A DNA stretch of 64,000 nucleotides from Aquimarina intermedia (lineage in GTDB: Bacteria > Bacteroidota > Bacteroidia > Flavobacteriales > Flavobacteriaceae). The translations under genes and the position numbers were made by a program. This document shows positions 35,769 through 45,109 of the stretch, one piece after another (within the stretch, counting starts at the first letter, position 1; each line of letters starts with the position of its first letter). The notes under the pieces are model-generated. The model saw only the letters and a program-made list of their open reading frames with translations, searched no databases and was not told where the DNA came from. The stretch covers positions 496,001-560,000 of the forward strand of contig NZ_VNHU01000001.1 of the NCBI RefSeq assembly GCF_008124785.1, given 5' to 3'.

Positions 35769-36182
35769 TTAATTTCCAGCACTTACCGAAAAGCTTCCGT
35801 CACCACTAAAGTTTGTCACGGTAATGGTAACTGTCCATTCACCAGCAGTACCTGCAGACGTAACACCCGAGAATGAATCTGGCTCGGGAGTGTTTCCTAA
35901 TGTTCTATTCAATACTTCTGTTCCATCAGCATCTTTAATGTTCATTAAAAGGACTCCCGATGCAGTAGCCGTTATATCAGCATTATAATCTGCGGTAGTT
36001 CGAGCATTTTGCCATGTAAAAGTTTCTGAGGCAGTCCCGCCATTACCCGTAAAATCACCTCCTAAATCACCTGTGGTTTCAGAATTAATTGTGATCTGAG
36101 CGGTAGGCCCATCATCATCACTACAAGCAATAAATAAGGTTAAGGTTAATGCGAATAAAGAAAATTTAAGTATATTTTTCAT
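35769..36182 (-). CDS. small lipoprotein of unknown function
   Basis: A 137-aa protein with a clear lipoprotein signal (FSLFALTLTLFIAC, then SDDDGP, an acidic +2 to +4 stretch that in Bacteroidota can act as a surface-export signal). The rest is a small, probably all-beta domain rich in Thr, Ser and Gly, ending VTITVTNFSGDGSFSVSAGN, similar in character to PPC-type beta sandwiches. I do not recognise a specific family. It follows the two paralogous lipoproteins on the same strand and is closed by the terminator at 35719-35740. Confidence 0.7.
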   Translation of the reverse strand: MKNILKFSLFALTLTLFIACSDDDGPTAQITINSETTGDLGGDFTGNGGTASETFTWQNARTTADYNADITATASGVLLMNIKDADGTEVLNRTLGNTPEPDSFSGVTSAGTAGEWTVTITVTNFSGDGSFSVSAGN

Positions 36183-36212
36183 AGTATAAAATTTATTTAA
36201 GCTTGTTATTTT

Positions 36213-36887
36213 TTATTTAAAAACAGATTCTGTAGATACATCCAATCTATCTGCTACAAGATCAAATATAGCTTCATTACTTCTTTCACTTATAATCATA
36301 ATTCCATCTGAATTAACAGTAGCATTATCTAAAGCGGTATTGGATACAACACTAAACCAGATATTTGGATCAAATAAGATTTTAGAAAGTAGCGAAGTAT
36401 TTTCTTCAATACTAACCTGTTGCGAAGTTTCTGCCTCGAAAACTTCGCCCGAGTTAAACTCAAAGCGAATCGAGACTTCAGATCCATCGGTACGAATATA
36501 GATCCCTTCCATTACAATACCAGGTTGGCTATCTTCATCCCGAAGCTTTACTTCTAGGTTAACAAAGGTGTAATCGCCAGCGGGGATGATAATGTCGTCA
36601 AGGCTCGGATTAGCAATACCTGTCGCAAAGTCAATTTGTGAAAATCGCTCTACAGTTCTACTAATGGATGTACCCCTTTGCAAGGTGCCGTCAAAGACAA
36701 TTTCACTTACCCACACATACCCCGAGGAAAAGACTAATTTTCCGGAAGTTATACCAGAACTTTGATCTTTCAGTTCAGCAGAAATTTTTAAAATTGCATT
36801 TCCTGAACCAATCTCATCATCACTACTACAACCTGTAACACCAACCAGTACTAAAAAAACTAATATTAAATAAGTTAAATTTTTCAT
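36213..36887 (-). CDS. lipoprotein, paralogue of the gene at 37011-37667
   Basis: A 224-aa lipoprotein (LILVFLVLVGVTGC, then SSDDE). It shares order and motifs with the next gene upstream: SGYVWVSEIVFDG, IDFATGIANPSLDDIIIP, EVKLRDEDSQPGIVMEGIY, FDPNIWFSVVSNTALDNATVN and a C terminus IFDLVADRLDVSTES. The two are a tandem duplication. Family not recognised; a cell-surface binding protein linked to the TonB receptor at 37864-40371 is an inference from position only. Confidence 0.72.
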   Translation of the reverse strand: MKNLTYLILVFLVLVGVTGCSSDDEIGSGNAILKISAELKDQSSGITSGKLVFSSGYVWVSEIVFDGTLQRGTSISRTVERFSQIDFATGIANPSLDDIIIPAGDYTFVNLEVKLRDEDSQPGIVMEGIYIRTDGSEVSIRFEFNSGEVFEAETSQQVSIEENTSLLSKILFDPNIWFSVVSNTALDNATVNSDGIMIISERSNEAIFDLVADRLDVSTESVFK

Positions 36888-36947
36888 ATTGCTTGATTTT
36901 ATGGTTTTAGAACAACGCAGCTTTCTTGTTAATTTCTCAAAATTGAA

Positions 36948-36987
36948 AAAGGCCGTCTAATATAGTTTGAAGATCTCGACGGCCTTT
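36948..36987 (-). terminator. intrinsic terminator between the paralogous lipoproteins
   Basis: A perfect 10-bp stem AAAGGCCGTC/GACGGCCTTT (36948-36957 with 36978-36987). In the minus direction it is followed by a T run. It lies 24 bp after the stop of the 218-aa gene, so the downstream copy is probably expressed separately or at a lower level. Confidence 0.8.
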
Positions 36988-37010
36988 ATTCCCCCTAAAA
37001 CAAGTTTTAA

Positions 37011-37667
37011 TTATTCAAATTCTGATTCTGTACTCTCGTCAAGACGGTCAGCAACTAAATCGAAAATTCCTTGGTTACTGGTTCCACTAATTACAATTAC
37101 CCCGTCAGCATTTACTGTTGCATTATCAAGAGCGTCATTAGGAACTACACTAAACCAGATATTTGGATCAAAAACAATTCTGGAAAGTACTGTTTCTCCA
37201 TCTAAAATTGTCACTGGCTTTTCATACTCAGCTTCAAAAGTTTCTCCTGAGTTATATTCAAAGCGAATAGGTGCTTGAGAACCATCTGTACGAGTATAGG
37301 TTCCTTCCATAACTATTGAAGGCTGAGCATCTTCATCTCTCAATTCTACTTCTAACTCCAATTCTACAAAATCTCCTGTTGGAATTACAATATCATCTAA
37401 ACTTGGTGTTGCTACTCCTGTGGCAAGATCAATTTTTGAAGAACGTTTTACTTCAACCTCAATAGAGTCACCAGAAGCATAATGTCCTTCAAATTCAACT
37501 TCGGTAAGCCAGATATATCCGGAAGTGAATTTTAAGCTGTTAACCATTTTATTGGCTGTAAATGCGTAACCTGCAGTTACGTTTAATGTACTTTCTTGAT
37601 TTGAATCATCGTCACTACAAGAGAGTACAAGGGCAAAAGACATAAGTAGATAAGCTAATTTTTTCAT
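37011..37667 (-). CDS. lipoprotein, paralogue of the gene at 36213-36887
   Basis: A 218-aa lipoprotein (LLMSFALVLSC, then SDDDSN). It contains SGYIWLTEVEFEG, IDLATGVATPSLDDIVIP, EVELRDEDAQPSIVMEGTY, FDPNIWFSVVPNDALDNATVN and IFDLVADRLDESTESEFE, closely matched in the downstream paralogue. The pattern suggests a beta-sandwich. It lies 197 bp downstream of the TonB receptor gene on the same strand and may belong to the same ECF-sigma regulon. Confidence 0.72.
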   Translation of the reverse strand: MKKLAYLLMSFALVLSCSDDDSNQESTLNVTAGYAFTANKMVNSLKFTSGYIWLTEVEFEGHYASGDSIEVEVKRSSKIDLATGVATPSLDDIVIPTGDFVELELEVELRDEDAQPSIVMEGTYTRTDGSQAPIRFEYNSGETFEAEYEKPVTILDGETVLSRIVFDPNIWFSVVPNDALDNATVNADGVIVISGTSNQGIFDLVADRLDESTESEFE

Positions 37668-37863
37668 GATATTTTGATTTAATTATTGTTACTGTTTATA
37701 AAACAACTTATATCAGAAAAGTGACCCCTGGAAATTTTGTTTTTTTTGATAAAAGGAGTTTTTAAGTTGTTATTTATTGATAATGAGGTGTTTGTTTTGT
37801 ATTTTTTTTATAATTAATTTAATATAATTAATAAGAAGTAACGAGTCAAATGTAACCTAACTA

Positions 37864-40371
37864 CTAAAAAGATACTTTTATAACAGCATTTGTTGTTAAC
37901 TCAAGAGCGTTTTGAATCACCTCTTGCGGGAAATTAATATCGGTGAATTCATAATAATTGCTAAGTTCACTTTGTTGGTTAGTGAGATTCCAAATAGAAA
38001 AACCTGTATGCATCTTAACTGTATTGGTTACATTAAAATCATAGGTTACAGAAGCATCGAATCGTAAATACTCTGAAAGCACTTTGCTGTTTACAGGTTG
38101 GTAATTGATCCTGTTATCAATTACTTCGTTACCTGGTACCGGTCTTGTGGTAGGTTTTCCCGTTCGCCAGTTCAACCCTGCAGAAACCTTAAATCCTTTT
38201 TCATTATAATTTGCACCCAATGCGATAATATGCCTAATGTTAAGGTTGCTTGGAAAAGTATCTTCCTGAAGCGTTTTGAAAGTATAGTTATTGTCTGCGT
38301 ATGAGTAGCTCAACCAACCGCTAAATTGATGAATTTTTTTATTTAAAATAAAGTCAATCCCCGCAATTTGATACGAGCCGATTGCCTGGCTACGCTCATA
38401 TTGATTTCTGAACTCCTGGCTCTGTGCCACAATTCCATCCACATTTTTAATGTAGGTTTCTATATTGCATAACCAGCTTTTGTTCTTATAAGTTAGTCCA
38501 AGGGAGCCTTGTTTACTTTTTAGTATAGGAACTTCATTCTGATTAGACAAAATCCATCTTCTTTTTTCAACTCCCAGAAAATCAGATTGAAAGTCGATGG
38601 TCTGTGTCATAGTTTGATTTTTAAATTCTCCTGCCACATCTATTATAAAACGATTGGATAATCTTTGGTTAAAATGAATTCTGGGTGCAAAAATAAATTC
38701 TTCAAAAGGATCAATGTAGTTGAGTCTAATACCACCTTTTAAATGGCTGCCTCGCCAAGGAGTATAGTCAATTTGAGTAAACACAGCATGTTTCCGGATT
38801 AGATCTTTTCCAAAAAGTCGTGAAAAAGGACTATCGGTTTCTTCGAGGTTAGACACTCCCGTCTCTACAAATTCATATCCGCTATGTAGATATAACCCTT
38901 CTTTTAATGTGAGATCCGATATAACTTTAATGCCACTCTCTAAAACTTTATTTTCCTGTGTGAGTTTCTGATCATTTAAGATATCAACGTTTTCAGCTCT
39001 CAATCTGTATGTTACTCCATAAAATTCAATAGTTGTACTTAATTCTTCATTCCAATTTCTTTGATATGTTATGCTTCCACCTAAATTTCTTTGGGTGCTG
39101 CTACTTTCCCGAGATTGCTCCTCATTGTTGATAAAAGCACTTTCTAAAAAAGAAAAATTATTATCCATTGCGATTAGACTTGCCTTTACTTTATCATTAG
39201 GTGTCACATCATACAAAAGCACTGTCCCAATATCAAAAAAGCGAAAATTATCACTGGCTTCAATTACATTGGACTCATTGCTAACAACTTCTGTGTTTTG
39301 AAAGGCTTTTTCGAAGTAATTCTGATAGGTGCGAGTTTCTAAAATATCGTTATAAGATCGTCGTCCGGAAATTTGCAATGAAGCTTTTTTACCCAAAGGA
39401 ATATCAATGCTACCATCAACATTTATAAAATTAACCCCTATTGAAGCTCCAAACTCTGAAGAGCGTGCATTCTTACTTTGCATTTGAATTGAGCCGGACA
39501 CACCATCAGTTAAAGAAGCTGGTGTCCCATTTTTAATTAGGGTGGTCGTATGTATAAGATTTGGGTCAAAAGCAGAGATATAGCTAAAAAAATGACCGGA
39601 TTGATACATTTTTATCCCGTTCCAGGTAATCAAATTCTGATCATGTGTTCCTCCTCGTATGTTTATATTGGTAACCGTTTCATCAAAACTATTAATGCCT
39701 GGTAACGTCTGAATAGTTTGAAGTGCATCATTCTCAATGAGTCCTGGCAGAATCCCAAATTGATCGTAATTTATATAAAGGGAGCCTTCTGTAGTTTTGT
39801 TAATCCCTTGAGTAAGATAGTTTTCAATAATTATCGTTTCAAGCTCTTCTGTTTTTGGTAATAAATAAAGGGTTTCGCACCCTCTTTTTTTGAATTGATC
39901 TACACTTTTGAGCAATGGATTGTACCCCAAATGTCGAACATAAACAGAATCATTGGCCTTAACTTGGTCAAGCTCAAAATAGCCCTTGAAATTGCTTATT
40001 ATAAATGTTTCAGAAGTTTTGATAGTTACATTTTGCAAAGGTTCGTTGGTTTCAAAGTCTCGGATAATACCACATATCAAAATTTTTGAAACTTCCTTGC
40101 TAATAATAGTTATAAATTTACTTTCTAGGGTATTAAATACCAAGTTAGTATTGTTTTCTAAGTATTTTATGGTGTCAACGAAATTAAGTTCAGTGTCAGG
40201 TGGTATTACTAGCACAGTATTTACATCTTCATTTGCGTAAGAAAAATTGCATTGAAAACGCTTTTCAACATCAATTAGTACTTCTTGAAGCGGTAACTTT
40301 TCTTGACAATAACTTTTAAAGATGTTGAAAAAAATGACAATGATTACAAAGAAGTTATACTTGTTAATCAT
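37864..40371 (-). CDS. TonB-dependent receptor with N-terminal STN signalling domain
   Basis: An 835-aa outer-membrane receptor. After the signal peptide (NFFVIIVIFFNIFKSYCQ), residues 23-95 form a secretin/TonB short N-terminal (STN) domain, the part that contacts a FecR-type anti-sigma factor. A carboxypeptidase-like domain follows (ICGIIRDFETNEPLQNVTIKTS), then a plug (NINIRGGTHDQNLITWNGIKMY) and the beta barrel ending ELTTNAVIKVSF. Its start overlaps the FecR gene by 8 bp. Together with the ECF sigma gene this is a complete FecI-FecR-FecA type surface-signalling set. The ligand is unknown; no siderophore or SusD gene is adjacent. Confidence 0.9.
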   Translation of the reverse strand: MINKYNFFVIIVIFFNIFKSYCQEKLPLQEVLIDVEKRFQCNFSYANEDVNTVLVIPPDTELNFVDTIKYLENNTNLVFNTLESKFITIISKEVSKILICGIIRDFETNEPLQNVTIKTSETFIISNFKGYFELDQVKANDSVYVRHLGYNPLLKSVDQFKKRGCETLYLLPKTEELETIIIENYLTQGINKTTEGSLYINYDQFGILPGLIENDALQTIQTLPGINSFDETVTNINIRGGTHDQNLITWNGIKMYQSGHFFSYISAFDPNLIHTTTLIKNGTPASLTDGVSGSIQMQSKNARSSEFGASIGVNFINVDGSIDIPLGKKASLQISGRRSYNDILETRTYQNYFEKAFQNTEVVSNESNVIEASDNFRFFDIGTVLLYDVTPNDKVKASLIAMDNNFSFLESAFINNEEQSRESSSTQRNLGGSITYQRNWNEELSTTIEFYGVTYRLRAENVDILNDQKLTQENKVLESGIKVISDLTLKEGLYLHSGYEFVETGVSNLEETDSPFSRLFGKDLIRKHAVFTQIDYTPWRGSHLKGGIRLNYIDPFEEFIFAPRIHFNQRLSNRFIIDVAGEFKNQTMTQTIDFQSDFLGVEKRRWILSNQNEVPILKSKQGSLGLTYKNKSWLCNIETYIKNVDGIVAQSQEFRNQYERSQAIGSYQIAGIDFILNKKIHQFSGWLSYSYADNNYTFKTLQEDTFPSNLNIRHIIALGANYNEKGFKVSAGLNWRTGKPTTRPVPGNEVIDNRINYQPVNSKVLSEYLRFDASVTYDFNVTNTVKMHTGFSIWNLTNQQSELSNYYEFTDINFPQEVIQNALELTTNAVIKVSF

Positions 40372-41278
40372 TCTTAAATGTAAACATTTTTACAGAGTTT
40401 TCTTTCTCTTCAAAGCTCAATTTAAAAGGCTGTGTAATAGATTGAAGGGCTAACGATTTATTATCATGAACAAAACTTCCCGAAAATATTTTTGAGGTGT
40501 CAAAACCTTGAATAGAAACTTTAGTATTGTATTGTCTCTCGAATTCTTCAATGACTAATTCAAAAGGAACGCTTTCAAAATTACTTTTACCATTTATCCA
40601 AGAAGGACTTGCTAACAAAGTGTTGTTTTGCTGAATCCTTCCATCTAATAATCGAATGGTTTCCCCGGGCTTTAATTTCGTGGTCTCCTTATTTATTGTA
40701 ACACTTACCAGACCTTCAAAGCATTTCACTTCAAAATAATCTTTTCTTTGCTTTACATTAAACTGAGTCCCTAAAACGGTTACAGTACCCATCTTTGTAG
40801 TGACATCAAATTTGGCACCTTTAGCAACTTTGAAGTAGGCTTCCCCTTTTAATTTTACTTCTCTGTTTATTTGCCAAGTGTCTTTATCATATTGTAATGA
40901 AGATGCAGCATTTAAAGAAACCTCTGAAGCATCCGGTAACGCTATGGTTTTATTCTGAGCAGCAATCGTTTGGATCTTGGTACTATCATCATTAAAAAGA
41001 GTGAAATACACTCCAAAAATAATGGCAAATACTGCGGCAATTCTAAGTAGTGGGTACATCCGGCTTTTTGCAGTCCCTTTAGTAGTTGCATTATCCAATC
41101 TGGACCTGAGATCTATAAAACCTTTTTCTTTGTTAACCTTTAAGGGGGGCTTAAAGAATTCTGCATGCTCATATAATTTCTGATAGGAATCATATTCTTC
41201 AATCTTTTTAAACTCCTGAAGTTCTTCTTCACTTAGCTCTCCTTCTAACCATTTTACTATTAATTCTTCTTTTTTCAT
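40364..41278 (-). CDS. FecR-type anti-sigma factor
   Basis: A 304-aa inner-membrane regulator. The cytoplasmic N-terminal part (about 70 residues, starting KKEELIVKWLEGELSEEEL) would bind the sigma factor. A TM helix follows (LLRIAAVFAIIFGVYFTLF, about 78-96), then the periplasmic FecR domain (ALPDASEVSLNAASSLQYD, VTVLGTQFNVKQ, KPGETIRL) and a C-terminal DUF4974-like segment (FELVIEEFERQYNTKVSI), which resembles an STN fold. It lies between the ECF sigma gene and the STN receptor. Confidence 0.9.
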   Translation of the reverse strand: MKKEELIVKWLEGELSEEELQEFKKIEEYDSYQKLYEHAEFFKPPLKVNKEKGFIDLRSRLDNATTKGTAKSRMYPLLRIAAVFAIIFGVYFTLFNDDSTKIQTIAAQNKTIALPDASEVSLNAASSLQYDKDTWQINREVKLKGEAYFKVAKGAKFDVTTKMGTVTVLGTQFNVKQRKDYFEVKCFEGLVSVTINKETTKLKPGETIRLLDGRIQQNNTLLASPSWINGKSNFESVPFELVIEEFERQYNTKVSIQGFDTSKIFSGSFVHDNKSLALQSITQPFKLSFEEKENSVKMFTFKND

Positions 41279-41341
41279 ACTATCCCTTTTGTATATACAA
41301 CAACTAACTATGTTTTAATTACCCCATAAAACATACAGAAA

Positions 41342-41857
41342 TTAAATTCCATCAATTTCTTTTCTTAAGTTTTCAACTGCCATGTATAACCTTTTTCGTA
41401 CTGCTCTAACCGTAAGATCGAGTATTTCTGCTATTTCTTGGTGCTTTTTACCTTCCACACGACTCATCAAAAAAACCACACGTTGCGCTTCTGAAAGTTT
41501 CGATAATGCATTTTGATACTTTGCTAGGTATTGTTTTTTTTCCAGTATAAATTCCGGATCTTCATTCGTGTAATCTTTCGGTTTTATTTCACGGTATTTT
41601 AAAACTACCTTTTGATGTTTGATCTCATTAAGCATTAAATTATTTGCTACTGTAAAGAGAAAACTCTTGGCTTTATCCGGTGCCACATCTTTGCAATGCT
41701 CCCAAAGTTTCACAAACGATTCCTGAGCTTTATCATGAGGATCCAGTAACTCACCATATTTGTAGTAAAGAAAATTAGTGATATCCTGTATGTATTTGTT
41801 GTAGATCCTGGAAAACAAATTTTCCTCACATACAGTATCGTTAATTTTTTTATCCAT
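41342..41857 (-). CDS. ECF RNA polymerase sigma factor (FecI-like, sigma-70 family)
   Basis: A 171-aa sigma factor. Region 2 includes ITNFLYYKYGELLDPHDKAQESFVKLWEH, and region 4 (LSEAQRVVFLMSRVEGKKHQEIAEILDLTVRAVRKRLYMAVENLRKEI) contains the HTH that reads the -35 element. The gene heads the sigma/FecR/receptor unit and is divergent from the 356-aa lipoprotein gene, 110 bp away. Confidence 0.9.
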   Translation of the reverse strand: MDKKINDTVCEENLFSRIYNKYIQDITNFLYYKYGELLDPHDKAQESFVKLWEHCKDVAPDKAKSFLFTVANNLMLNEIKHQKVVLKYREIKPKDYTNEDPEFILEKKQYLAKYQNALSKLSEAQRVVFLMSRVEGKKHQEIAEILDLTVRAVRKRLYMAVENLRKEIDGI

Positions 41858-41967
41858 ATTTTGGGATGAATTTGGAGCAATTTAGGAAAAATTAACAAAT
41901 CCAACAGGGCATTTATTCATTTTGAGTTGTTTATATAATAGAGTTTGTTGAATTATTAATAAAGAAT

Positions 41968-43038
41968 ATGAACATTTTAAGAAGTATTTTCAGACTGATC
42001 TTTGTATCATTTATTTGTTCACTAGTAATTGGTTGTCAGGATAATGAACCGGAAACTTTGGAAGTGCAGGAGGAGAATGTATTTCAAACCAACTCACAGT
42101 TGGCAAATCTTATCCAGAAGATCTCACTAAGCGATGGTTCTAAAGATAACATCATTGATAATGCTAACTGTGTTTCCATTCTTTTGCCTATCACTGTTAC
42201 AGTTAATGATACGTTACTTACTGTTAAGAATGAGGATGATTTTCAATTGATTGAAAATATTTATGAAGACTCTGATTCAAATACTGATGTTTTAATAATT
42301 AAATTTCCAATTACAATTACGTTAGAAGATCATATGCAGCAAATAGTCGCAGACCAAAATGAATTGGAAGTCTATGTAAATCAATGTAATGGTGAAAACG
42401 AACTTGACGATGATATTGAATGTGTGAACTTCAAATATCCATTAGAACTCAAAGTAGCTGTCATCGGAAGATCTGTTCCCAATACCTTCAACATTGTAAC
42501 TGATAAAGAACTATATGACTTCCTTGAAAATGCAGAAGAGGAAACTATTATTAGTTTAACATTTCCTATTACCTTAATCAACTCTAATGATGAAGAAATT
42601 ACAATTAGCAATTTAGATGAATTAGAAAACTATATCGAAGAAGTCATGGACGATTGTGATGAAGATGATGACTTTGATTACAATGATGATGATAGCATGG
42701 TATTGGCTGATTTTCTCACTAATGGAAACTGGATTGTTGATGAGTATAGTGAAAAGGAAGAGGATCTTACTGTAAATTATTCAAACTATGTTTTTAAGTT
42801 TGAGACAGATGGTACAGTTTCTGCAAATAACGGACAGCAAGTAGTACCAGGCTCTTGGTTAATAGACTCCTCAAATCCGGCGAGCCAACGATTTATTCTA
42901 AATTTTGAAGCGATTTCCCCATTTGAAGCTCTCAGCCAAGAGTGGTTGATAGAAGAAAGTGAAGTGGGACTACTTGCATTGCGGGTAGGTAGTGAGCTAA
43001 CAGATGACCTTCGAATATTAGTTTTTGAAAAACCGTGA
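41968..43038 (+). CDS. repeat-containing lipoprotein of unknown function
   Basis: A 356-aa lipoprotein (IFVSFICSLVIGC, then QDNEPE). Residues 40-230 are two copies of a roughly 95-residue unit. Each has a Cys and a paired strand motif (NCVSILLPITVTVND then LIIKFPITITLED; ECVNFKYPLELKVAV then ISLTFPITLINSN) and ends in a helix such as NELEVYVNQC or DELENYIEEVMDDC. A very acidic linker (DEDDDFDYNDDD) follows, then a C-terminal domain (NGNWIVDEYSEKE...FKFETDGTVSANN...GSWLID) that looks like a lipocalin-type beta domain. The family is seen in Bacteroidota, but no function is known to me. Confidence 0.7.
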   Translation: MNILRSIFRLIFVSFICSLVIGCQDNEPETLEVQEENVFQTNSQLANLIQKISLSDGSKDNIIDNANCVSILLPITVTVNDTLLTVKNEDDFQLIENIYEDSDSNTDVLIIKFPITITLEDHMQQIVADQNELEVYVNQCNGENELDDDIECVNFKYPLELKVAVIGRSVPNTFNIVTDKELYDFLENAEEETIISLTFPITLINSNDEEITISNLDELENYIEEVMDDCDEDDDFDYNDDDSMVLADFLTNGNWIVDEYSEKEEDLTVNYSNYVFKFETDGTVSANNGQQVVPGSWLIDSSNPASQRFILNFEAISPFEALSQEWLIEESEVGLLALRVGSELTDDLRILVFEKP

Positions 43039-43273
43039 TTAGGTGCTTTTTAATTTTCATTAAGAAGATTTAAGAAAAAGAATTTTTGTGTGACGCCTAT
43101 ATATTGGCTAATCTGAAAAGAAATAATCCCTTACATCTCATGCAACCTCAATTATAGAAACAAAAAGTAATTCAAACCATTTGTAGCTTCCAAAATTTCG
43201 TTAATTAACTTAGTTTAAACAGAATATAGAAATTTCAAGTAATAAATTGCATATCAACCAAAAATTTGTTGAT

Positions 43274-45019
43274 ATGAAAAAATTTAGTCTAGCTTTGAGC
43301 TTTATTTTGATAAGTAATACTATGTACTCTCAAGAGTTGGAGTCTAGTAATTTCGCGGAAGCCATAATAAGTCCACAATTTTTTATTACTGTAATAGCTG
43401 GAGTAATTCTTGCATTGGGTTTTCAATTTATACTTACTGCACTTTCGGTAGCAGTGGGGATTAGTGCTATTGGGGATGTTAAAAAATCTTATGTAAAAAG
43501 TAAAAATCATACTTCAGGTAAAGATCATTTTGATGATAATGAAAATAATGATAATGAAAAAGATGGGATGACTACGAGAACACTTGTTACCACAACTTTT
43601 GGGATTTGGAGCACACTTACGGTTGCTATTTCACTATTTGGAGCGACTGCTCTTGCCATGAATTTAAGTTTGATAGCGAATCCATTAATTGGTACCACCC
43701 TTGCTTTAGTTATATGGGCTACTTTTTTTATTCTTTTATTCTATCTAGAGAGTAAAGTGGTTAATACTATAATTGGCGGCCTGATAAATGCTGCGACATC
43801 TGGTTTACGATCCTCTGCCAGTACTGTCAAACAAATGTTCGTCCCATCTGATGCAAAGAAAATCGAACATATTGCAGATCATACAATAGAAAAAGTTAGA
43901 AAAGAATTTAACAAAGGATTCGATTCTGATATGCTGAACAGTGCAGTGGATGACTTTTTTGAGAAATTCGACAAAAAAGTTCCTAATTATGACAAAGTAA
44001 AACAAGATATTGAGAATATTGTTGAGAACTCGGTGGAGAAATCGAATAAACAGAATCGTTCAAATAGTGGTGGTGGTAGTACGGCGAAATGGATGACTGT
44101 GCAAAGTGTACTCAACAGTGCGATAAATGAATCATCCAAAAATAATACTGAGGAAGGTCAAAATAAGACTGATCAACTCAAGCGTTTATTTAGGGAGTTG
44201 AAGGAAGCTTACGAGGGCGGCCAGAATAAAGAAGAAAAAGCTCAAAAAGTGATCGCTAAACTAACCTCTGTAGATGAAGAAGAAGTTGATAAGTATATTG
44301 ATAAAGTGAAAGAATTTATTTCTCTAAATAGCTCTAATGACATGGACATTGATGAGCTGGGTCGACGTATAAAGGAGATAGTGAAAAACCCGAAAGTGGA
44401 AGCCTCTAAATTAGGAGAAAAAATGGGTGAGTTAGATCGTACGGCAATAATAGACTTCCTTTCAGAGAGCACCTCATTGGAGAAATTTCAATTAGATAGC
44501 TATGCTGAAAAAATTGATCGGGTTCTCCGAAATATTCAAGGAGAGCTTAATGATGATGATTCAGATTCAGTTATCAAAGATATCAAAATGCAAGCAGAGA
44601 ATATTATAAACAATTTTAAAGGAGAAAGTGATAATTCGGGTTTTGATTTTGCACAATTAAGTACAATTTTACAAAATAAAATGGATGATCAGAAAGAAAA
44701 TCTAGATGATATTAAAAGAAAACTTTCCAATATAAATAAGGATGATGTTATCTCATGGGTAACAAACAATACTAAAATTGATAGAAAAGACATTGATAGT
44801 GTCGTAAATTCTTTCGAGAATGCGAAAACTAAAGTTCTACACAACATCCAAAGTATAGAAGATTCTGCACGTGAAAAATTAAAAGTTGTAGAAAGGAAAG
44901 CAATCATACAGGCAGAGCACGCTAGAGAAACAGCAGCTGCAGCTGCTTGGTGGTTAGTTGTAAGTGCTATAATATCAGCTTGTGCAGCAATTGGAGGTAG
45001 TATGCTAACCATATTCTAA
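43274..45019 (+). CDS. membrane protein with long coiled-coil region, unknown function
   Basis: 581 aa from the ATG at 43274, which gives a signal-like N terminus (KKFSLALSFILISNTMYSQ); an ATG at 43247 would add nine residues. TM segments: ISPQFFITVIAGVILALGFQFILTALSVAVGI (about 30-65) and two adjacent helices at about 105-165. Then about 380 residues of highly charged, mostly helical sequence with repeated units of the type (S)VDEEEVDKYIDKVKEFI / RTAIIDFLSESTSLEKFQLDSYAEKID / KDDVISWVTNNTKIDRKDIDSVV. A single C-terminal TM (WWLVVSAIISACAAIGGSML) closes the protein. The repeats place acidic helix-turn-helix pairs between two membrane anchors. No catalytic motif is visible. Confidence 0.65.
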   Translation: MKKFSLALSFILISNTMYSQELESSNFAEAIISPQFFITVIAGVILALGFQFILTALSVAVGISAIGDVKKSYVKSKNHTSGKDHFDDNENNDNEKDGMTTRTLVTTTFGIWSTLTVAISLFGATALAMNLSLIANPLIGTTLALVIWATFFILLFYLESKVVNTIIGGLINAATSGLRSSASTVKQMFVPSDAKKIEHIADHTIEKVRKEFNKGFDSDMLNSAVDDFFEKFDKKVPNYDKVKQDIENIVENSVEKSNKQNRSNSGGGSTAKWMTVQSVLNSAINESSKNNTEEGQNKTDQLKRLFRELKEAYEGGQNKEEKAQKVIAKLTSVDEEEVDKYIDKVKEFISLNSSNDMDIDELGRRIKEIVKNPKVEASKLGEKMGELDRTAIIDFLSESTSLEKFQLDSYAEKIDRVLRNIQGELNDDDSDSVIKDIKMQAENIINNFKGESDNSGFDFAQLSTILQNKMDDQKENLDDIKRKLSNINKDDVISWVTNNTKIDRKDIDSVVNSFENAKTKVLHNIQSIEDSAREKLKVVERKAIIQAEHARETAAAAAWWLVVSAIISACAAIGGSMLTIF

Positions 45020-45042
45020 GTTTGCAAAATTTGTGAATAGAT

Positions 45043-45083
45043 AAAATGAAGTAGGCTGTCTAAGAGGCGGCCTACTTCATTTT
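45043..45083. terminator. bidirectional terminator between convergent genes
   Basis: A perfect 14-bp stem AAAATGAAGTAGGC/GCCTACTTCATTTT (45043-45056 with 45070-45083) and a 13-base loop, with A/T runs on both sides. It separates the coiled-coil membrane protein (+) from the amidase (-). Confidence 0.85.
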
Positions 45084-45109
45084 ATACATTTTTCTACTTT
45101 GATCTCCCG

